Assembly: GCA_035705985.1 (NCBI GenBank)
Contig: DASSVP010000198.1
Coordinates: 1 to 11,336 of the forward strand
DNA length: 11,336 nt
Direction: 5' to 3'
Origin: JACVRW01 sp035705985
GTDB taxonomy: Bacteria > Actinomycetota > Thermoleophilia > Solirubrobacterales > Thermoleophilaceae
A program made the position numbers and the translations under genes. A model generated the notes under the pieces. It had not been told where the DNA came from. It did not search any database and was given only the letters and a program-made list of their open reading frames with translations. Below are positions 6,312 to 11,336 of the stretch, in pieces (the stretch's first letter is position 1; the number at the start of each line of letters is the position of its first letter).

Positions 6312-6938
6312 ATGGACATCCTCGAGTTCGTCAGAGTCCATCTGCCCCCTGCGCCGTCACGCATACTGGAGGTCGGATGCGGCGATGGCCGGCTCGCGGA
6401 AGCGCTGGACGATCTGGGCCACCGAGTCGTCGCGATCGACCCGGCCGCCCCCGACGGCGCAATCTTTCAGGCCGTCTCGCTCGAGGAATTCGCCGACCCG
6501 GCGCGCTTCGACGCAGTCGTCGCAAGCCGGTCGCTGCATCACATTCACGATCTCGCCGGGGCGCTTTCGAAGCTGCGGCGCCTGCTCGTGCCAGGCGGCC
6601 GGTTGATCCTTGTCGAGCACGCCTTCGAGCGATTCGACGAGGCGACTGCTGGCTGGTACCTCGACAAACGCCGCAGGGAGGGCCATCACGCTGCGCGCTC
6701 GCCACAGGAGTGTCTGGCCGAGTGGGAAGCGGACCACGCGGGCCTGCACAGCTCCAGCGCGATGCGACGGGCGCTAGACCAGCGTTTCAGGGAGCGCTGG
6801 TTTGCCTGGACGCCCTCCCTCTACCTGGAGTTGGGGACGGCGCTGGAGCAGGAGGAGCGCATGCTGATCGAGGCGGGCTCGATCCGGGCCACGGGCTTCC
6901 TGTACGTGGGGGACCTCAGTCCTTCGCCAGCTCGCTGA
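6312..6938 (+). CDS. class I SAM-dependent methyltransferase
   Basis: This is a 208-aa protein from ATG 6312; the frame is open far upstream (to 5958), but that extension lies over the SnoaL-like gene and has no methyltransferase character. SAM motif I is ILEVGCGDGRLAEAL (18-32), the acidic residue after strand 2 is in VVAIDP (39-44), FDAVVASRSLHHIHD (66-80) is the motif IV region, and LLVPGGRLILVEH is the motif V/VI region, a layout of the Methyltransf_11 group. The C-terminal part (DKRRREGHHAARSPQECLAE, SPSPAR end) holds no recognised acceptor motif, so the substrate is unknown. The ribosome-binding site is weak. The 3' end overlaps the convergent SRPBCC gene by 23 bp. Confidence 0.85.
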   Translation: MDILEFVRVHLPPAPSRILEVGCGDGRLAEALDDLGHRVVAIDPAAPDGAIFQAVSLEEFADPARFDAVVASRSLHHIHDLAGALSKLRRLLVPGGRLILVEHAFERFDEATAGWYLDKRRREGHHAARSPQECLAEWEADHAGLHSSSAMRRALDQRFRERWFAWTPSLYLELGTALEQEERMLIEAGSIRATGFLYVGDLSPSPAR

Positions 6939-7395
6939 ACCTCTGCAGGTAGAGCGGCCAGCCGCCCTCGCCGCCGACTCCGTCACGCTCGCTCTCCCAG
7001 CCGTCGCCGTGGCGGTCGAGCCTGCGGTGCTCGAGCTCGACCCGGGTGCGGTCGGGAGTCTCGGAGATGAACCGGACCTCGACCTCGCTCGTCTTGGCGT
7101 GGTCGGTTTCGATCTGCCACCGCGGGCTGATGTCCCAGCTGAACACGACCCGGTCCGGCGGCTCGTAGGCGAGCACGCGGGCCCAATGGCATTCGCTGCC
7201 GTCGACGCCGCGATCGTAGATCCGCCCACCCTCGCGGGGCTCGAACACAGTCTCGGCTATGTCGACCCCGAGCATGTTGTGCTCGCGCGGCTTGATGCTG
7301 TCGAACTGCTCGGTGAAGACGGCGAACGCGCGATCGATCGGCACGTCGACGACGGTCTGCGTCCGTACGGATGTGTCCTGCGCCTGCGTGGTCAT
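6916..7395 (-). CDS. SRPBCC (AHSA1-type) protein coupled to an ArsR regulator
   Basis: This is a 159-aa protein starting at ATG 7395 with a strong GAGGAGG 5 bp upstream. AHSA1-type SRPBCC features are visible: TVVDVPIDRAFAVFTEQFDS at the N-terminus, VFEPREGGRIYDRGVDGSEC, WARVLAYEPPDRVVFSWDIS, then VEVRFISETPDRTRVELEHR and a C-terminal helix ending GWPLYLQRFSELAKD. The start codon overlaps the stop of the upstream ArsR gene (ATGA), a very common two-gene arrangement in actinobacteria in which the small ArsR protein controls itself and the SRPBCC partner. The ligand is unknown. Cys appears only once (SECHW), so metal binding by a cysteine cluster is unlikely. Confidence 0.9.
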   Translation of the reverse strand: MTTQAQDTSVRTQTVVDVPIDRAFAVFTEQFDSIKPREHNMLGVDIAETVFEPREGGRIYDRGVDGSECHWARVLAYEPPDRVVFSWDISPRWQIETDHAKTSEVEVRFISETPDRTRVELEHRRLDRHGDGWESERDGVGGEGGWPLYLQRFSELAKD

Positions 7396-7712
7396 GAGAC
7401 CTCCTCTGGTCGTTGCTCGGCGACTGCCTTGTAGTTGGCCAGTGCCCGAGTCCAGAAACGGTCGAGCTGCGCTCGAAGGGACTCGAGTCCGGCTGGGTCG
7501 AGCTGGTAGATGCGGCGCGTGCCGTCGGGGCGGTCGGACACCAGTCCCGCTTCCTTCAGCACCCTGAGATGCTGCGAGACGGCGGGTCGGCTGACCGGGA
7601 GCTCGCGGGCGAGTTCGCCCACCGCCTGCGGCCGCTCGGCGATGCGCTCGAAGATCGCGCGCCTGGTCGGATCGCCGAGCGCGATCCATCCATCAGTTCG
7701 GTAAGTCGCCAC
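7392..7712 (-). CDS. ArsR-family winged-helix regulator
   Basis: This is a 106-aa single-domain regulator. GTG 7712 is the start, giving MATYRTDGWIALGDPTRRAI, the usual N-terminus of the group that pairs with AHSA1 proteins. The recognition segment is ELPVSRPAVSQHLRVLKEAG and the wing is DRPDGTRRIYQL. There is no cysteine anywhere, so it lacks the classical ArsR metal site and must sense something else or act without a metal ligand. Its stop overlaps the SRPBCC start by 4 bp. No Shine-Dalgarno precedes it. The upstream 24 bp contain a palindrome between direct repeats that may be its operator. Confidence 0.9.
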   Translation of the reverse strand: MATYRTDGWIALGDPTRRAIFERIAERPQAVGELARELPVSRPAVSQHLRVLKEAGLVSDRPDGTRRIYQLDPAGLESLRAQLDRFWTRALANYKAVAEQRPEEVS

Positions 7713-7734
7713 TAACGGTAAGCTTACACTAACG
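7711..7734. promoter_or_regulatory. palindrome between direct repeats, possible ArsR operator
   Basis: In the 48-bp divergent gap, ACTAACG (7711-7717) and ACTAACG (7728-7734) flank the perfect 10-bp palindrome GTAAGCTTAC (7718-7727). The block touches the GTG start of the ArsR gene and lies 27-50 bp before the HD/LuxR gene, where it could affect both. A weak -10-like TACACT (7725-7730) points toward the HD/LuxR gene. The repeats are certain; the regulator bound is inferred from position. Confidence 0.45.
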
Positions 7735-7760
7735 CATCAGCGCTCGGGTACCTTCGATGT

Positions 7761-9359
7761 GTGTCCGAGGCAGCGGTGTCCGGGCAGGAGCGCATCTCTG
7801 CGGCCGAGGTGATCGCCGCGCTGTCGCTGGCGACCGATCTCAGCATCGGGTTCGACTTCGAGCACGGATTGCGCAGCACACTCGTCGCGGTGCGCCTGGC
7901 CGAGCGCCTGGATGTCGATCATGAGACCGCCGCTCAGAGCTACTACGCGTGCCTGCTGCAGCACGTCGGCTGCACCGCGGACATCCACGTGAGGGCGCAG
8001 ATCATTGGTGACACGGCGGCGGCGGTCAGGAATCACCTCATGCCCGTGTGGTTCGGGGAGCCGCGAGAGATCATCGCGGCGATCGCGCGCTCAGTGGCTC
8101 CGGAGGCAGCCCTGCCCGTGCGTGCCCTCGAGGTCGCACGCAAGGTTCCACGGGCCGCGCTCGTCATGCCGCGCGCGGACGTGGCCTGCCGCGAGGTGGC
8201 TCGGATGCTGATCGAGAGGCTAGGTCTGCCGGCTTCCATCGGCGGGCTGTTCGCCTACGTCGATGAGCGCTGGGACGGGAAGGGCGCGACAGGGGCCAAG
8301 GGCGAGGAGATCCCGCTGGCGATGCGGATCGCCCACGTGGCTCGCGACATCGATGTTCAGCGCGTGCTGGGCGGGGCCGAGCTCGCGGCCTCGGTCGTCG
8401 GTGCTCGAGCCGGCAGCGCCCTCGATCCGGAGGTAGCCGGCCGCTTCGTGCGAGACGCGGAGGACTTCCTCGCCGTGGACGAGGAGGGGTCGGCATGGGA
8501 TCAGGCGCTCGGGTGTGAGCCGGCGCGTGGATTCACCCTCGAAGGGGTCGGAATCGATCGGGCCCTGTCCGCGATGGGCGACTTCGCCGACCTCGTCTCC
8601 CCGTCCCTTGCCGGCCACTCCGCCGGAGTGGCGAAGCTGGCGGGCGCGGCGGCGCAAGCATGCGGCTTCGCCGGCGGCGAGCTCATCCAGATCCGACGCG
8701 CGGCGCTGGTCCAGGACCTCGGCCGGGTCGCGGTGCCGGTACCGATCTGGCAGAAGCGGGCGGCGCTCACGGCCGGCGAGTGGGAGCGGGTCAGGCTGCA
8801 CCCCTACTACACCGAGCGCGTCCTGAGTCGCTCGCCGTTTCTCGCCGCTCTGGCCCCGGTCGCGACGGCCCATCACGAGCGGCTCGATGGCTCGGGATAC
8901 CACCGCGGCGTGCGGGGCGAATCGCTGACCCGCAGCGCGCGCCTGCTCGGAGCGGCCGATGCTTACCAGGCGATGACCGAGCCGCGTGCGCATCGCGAGG
9001 CGCTCCCACCCACACGGGCCGCGGAGGCAATTGCCGAGGAGGCCAGCGCCGGGCGGCTCGACGCCGAGGCGGTTGGCGCGGTGCTGGAGGCGGCTGGGCA
9101 GTCCGCGCCGGCGATCACGCGTCCAGCGGACCTGACCGAGCGGGAGGTCGAGGTCGTGGCGCTGCTGGCGCGTGGTATGCAAACGAAACAGGTCGCGCAT
9201 GCACTCGGCATCTCGACGAAGACGGCCGATCGCCACGTTCAGAACGCCTACCGCAAGATCGGCGTATCGACGCGCGCCGCGGTGGCGGTGTTCGCGATGG
9301 AACATGGGCTGACGGCATGGGGAGAACTCCCGATTGGCAGCCGCGCCGGTCGCCCGTAG
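7761..9359 (+). CDS. tandem degenerate HD-GYP-like domains fused to a LuxR helix-turn-helix
   Basis: This is a 532-aa protein with GTG 7761 as start (no clear Shine-Dalgarno). The C-terminal HTH (LTEREVEVVALLARGMQTKQ, GISTKTADRHVQNAYRKIGV, ~458-505) is a standard LuxR DNA-binding domain. Residues ~270-410 follow the HD-GYP order: HSAGVAKLA (H286), VQDLGRVAVPVPIW, LHPYYTERVL, HHERLDGSGYHRG. The HD dyad is Q318-D319 instead of His-Asp, and GYP is GYH. Residues ~30-200 look like a second, more eroded copy (LLQHVGC, then ERWDGKGATGAKGEEIPLAM). HD-GYP enzymes hydrolyse cyclic di-GMP. With dyad residues lost in both halves, this is more likely a binding or sensor module driving transcription than an active phosphodiesterase (inference). 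It is transcribed toward the methyltransferase at 9401, 41 bp beyond its stop, and may regulate or co-transcribe it. Confidence 0.88.
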   Translation: MSEAAVSGQERISAAEVIAALSLATDLSIGFDFEHGLRSTLVAVRLAERLDVDHETAAQSYYACLLQHVGCTADIHVRAQIIGDTAAAVRNHLMPVWFGEPREIIAAIARSVAPEAALPVRALEVARKVPRAALVMPRADVACREVARMLIERLGLPASIGGLFAYVDERWDGKGATGAKGEEIPLAMRIAHVARDIDVQRVLGGAELAASVVGARAGSALDPEVAGRFVRDAEDFLAVDEEGSAWDQALGCEPARGFTLEGVGIDRALSAMGDFADLVSPSLAGHSAGVAKLAGAAAQACGFAGGELIQIRRAALVQDLGRVAVPVPIWQKRAALTAGEWERVRLHPYYTERVLSRSPFLAALAPVATAHHERLDGSGYHRGVRGESLTRSARLLGAADAYQAMTEPRAHREALPPTRAAEAIAEEASAGRLDAEAVGAVLEAAGQSAPAITRPADLTEREVEVVALLARGMQTKQVAHALGISTKTADRHVQNAYRKIGVSTRAAVAVFAMEHGLTAWGELPIGSRAGRP

Positions 9360-9400
9360 CGTCGCTCCATTCCACGCGAGTAGCGGCGATTGGAGGGACG

Positions 9401-10024
9401 ATGAACTACGAGCTGGCCTACAGGGTCGGATTCCATCCCTGGGAGGATCTCGCCGAGCATCCGCCATTCTCGACCAAGCTCCTCGAGCTGGTGGCGCGCG
9501 AGGAGGAAGGGCGCGTGCCGCCGTTCGGTTCGGCGCTCGACCTCGGCTGCGGCAGCGCCGTCTGGGGTGTTCGGCTCGCGCAGCGTGGCTGGGAGGTGAC
9601 CGGCGTCGACATGGTCGAGAAGGCCCTGCGCCGCGCCGGGGAGCGGATCGCCGAGGCGGGCGTTCAGATGCGGCTGGTGCACGGCGACGTGACGGCGCTC
9701 CGGGAGTCAGACGTCGGCTCCGGTTTCCGTCTCCTGGTCGACACCGGAACCTTCCACGGCCTCACGGATGCCCAGCGCGAGGCGATGGGCCGCGAGGTCA
9801 CCGCAATCGCGGCGTCCGATGCCACGCTGCTGCTCGATTGCTTCGCCCCCCGCCGTAGGGGCCCGCTGCCGCGCGGCGCGAGCCGCGCCGATGTCCAAAG
9901 AGCATTCCCGGGGTGGGAGGTGACCGACATCGAAGTCGCGGACACCGAGCCGGACCCCCTCGCACGGCTCTTCAAGTTCGAGGAGCGCTTCTATCGACTG
10001 CGCCGAGACGGCAGTACGCGGTAG
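9401..10024 (+). CDS. class I SAM-dependent methyltransferase (TPMT/TehB-like)
   Basis: This is a 207-aa protein from ATG 9401 with GGAGGG a few bases upstream. SAM motif I is SALDLGCGSAVWGVRLA (44-60); VTGVDM (66-71) ends in the ribose-binding Asp, and MRLVHGDV follows. LLVDTGTFHGL occupies motif IV. After this, LLLDCFAPRRRGPLPRGASR and a C-terminal strand pair (WEVTDIEVADTEPDP, FKFEERFYRLRRD) complete the fold. The compact size and the WEVTGVDM/DTGTFHGL style resemble small-molecule methyltransferases of the thiopurine/tellurite-resistance group, but the substrate cannot be decided. It follows the HD/LuxR gene by 41 bp on the same strand. Confidence 0.86.
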   Translation: MNYELAYRVGFHPWEDLAEHPPFSTKLLELVAREEEGRVPPFGSALDLGCGSAVWGVRLAQRGWEVTGVDMVEKALRRAGERIAEAGVQMRLVHGDVTALRESDVGSGFRLLVDTGTFHGLTDAQREAMGREVTAIAASDATLLLDCFAPRRRGPLPRGASRADVQRAFPGWEVTDIEVADTEPDPLARLFKFEERFYRLRRDGSTR

Positions 10025-10401
10025 GCCTGCCGAACCGTCCATGCGCCCAGGGAGATTCGGGCGGAGGATCTCGTAGCGCTCGCCGAGCTGCTCCGGCGCC
10101 GTGGTCCGCGAGCTGCTCGGCCCGCGCGACCTTACCTACACCGAGGTCGCGGTGGCGGTCGTCGAGGCGATCGGCAGCCGGACCTCCAGTATTTGCGGCT
10201 GCCGGACGAAGAGTTGGTGGCGGTCCTCACCGGCACGCCGGGTTCTCCCCCGGCTTCGCTGCGCTGTTCGTCGAGTTCAACGAGGCGCCGAGCGAAGGCC
10301 GGCTGCACTCACTCGAGGGTCGCAACGAGGGCAGCACGACCCCGACCGAGTTCGAGGAGTTCGCCGTTGAGCTCACAGGTGCCTACGCGGCGACGGGGTG
10401 A
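10025..10401 (+). pseudogene. C-terminal remnant of an NmrA-type NAD(P)-binding protein, multiply frameshifted
   Basis: Consecutive pieces of the C-terminal half of an NmrA-like SDR protein are readable in three frames. IRAEDLVALAELLRRR (from about 10055) is followed by VVRELLGPRDLTYTEVAVAV to EAIG (10101-10175). Then come PDLQYLRLPDEELVAVLTG (about 10178-10234) and GFSPGFAALFVEFNEAPSEG to ELTGAYAATG, ending at TGA 10399-10401. The EAIG to PDLQY join fits loss of a single base. The N-terminal Rossmann half with its GxxGxxG motif is absent; the region begins straight after the methyltransferase stop. NmrA-like proteins bind NAD(P) and act as redox sensors or quinone/azo reductases. This copy cannot make a full protein. 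Family recognition rests on the GPRDLTYTEVA and TTPTEFEEFA motifs. Confidence 0.72.
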
Positions 10402-10554
10402 CGCGATCGACCGGCCGGAGGCCGTCCCCGTCCGAGTTCGCAGGTCGTGCCCGCTGATCCCGGCTCCGCCGGCGTCCGGAGCGGTAACGAGCTCGTCACG
10501 ACCGGTTCACGTCAGCGTCACCTCCGAACGCGGGCGGTCAAGGACGATCGGTGC
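10402..10554. other. intergenic stretch with no recognised feature
   Basis: About 150 bp between the NmrA-type remnant and the small Cys/His ORF. I see no convincing promoter, hairpin terminator or coding signal. An in-frame extension of the small ORF to GTG 10447 is open but has no domain content. Confidence 0.5.
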
Positions 10555-10758
10555 GTGAACCCTTTGCCCATCTTTCGGCAAGTCCTCCGCTTGATGCAGA
10601 ACCCGGCAGGCCCGGCGTGCTTCGTGTGCCGTGGCCGCATCCTCCCCTCCGACGAGCGCCTGCGGCTCCGTGGTGACACGGTTGTGCACCGCCGCTGCGC
10701 TACCTACAGAGTTCGGACACGCGCGACCTCAGGCTCGCGCGTCGGCTTCCCCGGCTGA
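10555..10758 (+). CDS. small Cys/His-rich protein, possible zinc-binding motif
   Basis: This is a 67-aa ORF from GTG 10555 (AGGA 10 bp upstream); ATG 10594 would give 54 aa, and the frame is open back to GTG 10447. Its distinctive core is CFVCRGRILPSDERLRLRGD followed by TVVHRRCATYRVRTR. The CxxC pair and the later HRRC give four potential zinc ligands spaced like a treble-clef or zinc-ribbon finger, and the protein is strongly basic, so nucleic-acid binding is possible. I do not recognise a named family. It lies between a decayed gene and a convergent DUF47 gene, so it could also be a remnant. Confidence 0.45.
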   Translation: MNPLPIFRQVLRLMQNPAGPACFVCRGRILPSDERLRLRGDTVVHRRCATYRVRTRATSGSRVGFPG

Positions 10759-10875
10759 CCGAGTCGGTGCAGGCCGGCTTCCGCGCGGTGATCACGACGT
10801 AGGCTGCCCCCGGGCGGGCGCCCGATGTCGCCGAGCGGTGACGAGGACCGAAACGGCCGCGGCGAGGGCCGCTCG
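10759..10875. other. intergenic between convergent genes, no clear terminator
   Basis: This 117-bp region separates the ends of the small Cys/His ORF and the DUF47 gene. It contains the GC-rich self-complementary stretch CGGGCGGGCGCCCG (10811-10824), but the loop would be only 2 nt and no T-run follows, so I do not call a terminator. Confidence 0.4.
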
Positions 10876-11336
10876 TCACGCGATCTTGACGAGCAGTCCC
10901 TCGAGCCTGTTGCCGGCGTGGTGGCAGGCGTCGATGGCGGCCTCGAGCCGCTCGTAGATGTCCTTCCAGCGGATGACCACCATCGGGTCGATGCCACCGT
11001 CGAACAGCGTGGTCAATGCGTCGCGCTCGAGTCGATCGCCTTCGTGCTCCAGGTCGTGGAGTGTGACGATGCGCGGGCGCAGCTCTCGGGGCCGTTTGAG
11101 TGAGCTCAGCGCCGCGGCGAGCTCGTGGCCGGCCCGCTTCAGCACATCCGCGAGCGCGATCGCCTGCTCGGTCGCCGCCTCGATCCGGTAGAGGCCCATG
11201 AAATCGGCGACCTCCTCGGCGAGGTCGACCACGTCGTCGACATCCGATACGAGCGCGTGCGCGTCCGCGACGGCAAAGGGGGTCGCGGCCTTCACGTTCA
11301 GGTGGTGGATCAGGTCGTGCGTGATCCGGTCGCCTC
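10876..11336 (-). CDS. DUF47 / PhoU-like protein, C-terminal part (5' cut by window)
   Basis: The minus-strand frame runs from the window edge to TGA at 10878-10876; 153 codons are visible. GTG 11295 is internal, because the preceding codons read GDRITHDLIHHLNV, the conserved EGDRITH-type motif of the DUF47 family. TPFAVADAHALVSDVDDVVD and DLEHEGDRLERDALTTLFDG, with a final helix RLEAAIDACHHAGNRLEGL, complete the all-helical PhoU-like bundle with its metal-binding acidic repeats. DUF47 proteins are usually encoded beside low-affinity Pit phosphate permeases and are thought to modulate phosphate uptake. No permease lies downstream within the window, where the neighbours are the small Cys/His ORF and a pseudogene. 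A partner, if any, is outside the window on the 5' side. Confidence 0.88.
   Translation of the reverse strand, partial: GDRITHDLIHHLNVKAATPFAVADAHALVSDVDDVVDLAEEVADFMGLYRIEAATEQAIALADVLKRAGHELAAALSSLKRPRELRPRIVTLHDLEHEGDRLERDALTTLFDGGIDPMVVIRWKDIYERLEAAIDACHHAGNRLEGLLVKIA

Noticed and set aside
8660..9400. N-terminal extension of the methyltransferase at 9401
   Set aside because: It is out of frame within the HD/LuxR gene, of low complexity, and a good Shine-Dalgarno supports ATG 9401.
8220..9467. 415-codon minus-strand frame antisense to the HD/LuxR gene
   Set aside because: The plus-strand protein has clear HD-GYP-like and LuxR motifs; the antisense frame has none.
10811..10824. GC-rich inverted repeat CGGGCGGGCGCCCG as a terminator
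   Set aside because: Two-base loop and no T-run; probably chance in GC-rich DNA.
1..11336. tRNA, rRNA, CRISPR, riboswitch, transposase or phage genes
   Set aside because: No matching sequence patterns or protein motifs were seen on either strand.

Overview
The window is GC-rich, gene-dense DNA that looks like an actinobacterial chromosome. GTG starts are frequent, several starts lack a Shine-Dalgarno sequence, and the protein set (LuxR-type regulators, SRPBCC and SnoaL-like small proteins, a DUF47 protein, several SAM methyltransferases) is typical of soil Actinomycetota. A Thermoleophilia/Solirubrobacterales-type lineage is a guess from general protein character and has not been tested. I see no rRNA, tRNA, CRISPR array, insertion sequence or phage gene.

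Layout. Positions 1-1009 (+) hold the C-terminal part of a large LuxR-family regulator cut by the window edge. Positions 1213-1575 (+) encode a cupin protein. Positions 1583-3506 (-) form a compact three-gene unit, transcribed leftward: an ArsR-rhodanese fusion regulator, an ArsM-like methyltransferase and an SRPBCC protein. Divergent from it, 3543-5584 (+) encodes an ETHE1-like persulfide-dioxygenase-type MBL protein, translationally coupled (4-bp overlap) to an MFS transporter. One 16-bp inverted repeat lies in the 36-bp divergent gap and is the obvious operator. This 1.58-5.58 kb block is the most interesting part. It reads as a sulfane-sulfur (or thiophilic metalloid) response island in which sensor, oxidising or processing enzyme, exporter and methyltransferase could be controlled from a single site.

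The middle (5.56-7.7 kb) holds a decayed SnoaL-like gene beside an intact SnoaL-like gene (both -), a class I methyltransferase (+), and a coupled ArsR/SRPBCC (AHSA1-type) pair (-) with its own palindrome-containing promoter region.

The right part has a 532-aa regulator with two degenerate HD-GYP-like regions fused to a LuxR helix-turn-helix (7761-9359, +). A methyltransferase follows (9401-10024, +), then the frameshifted C-terminal remnant of an NmrA-type NAD(P)-binding protein (10025-10401), a small Cys/His-rich ORF (10555-10758, +) and the end of a DUF47/PhoU-like gene (10876-11336, -) that runs off the window.

Two multi-frameshift gene remnants in 11 kb, with intact neighbours, suggest an accessory region undergoing gene turnover rather than a conserved core operon.
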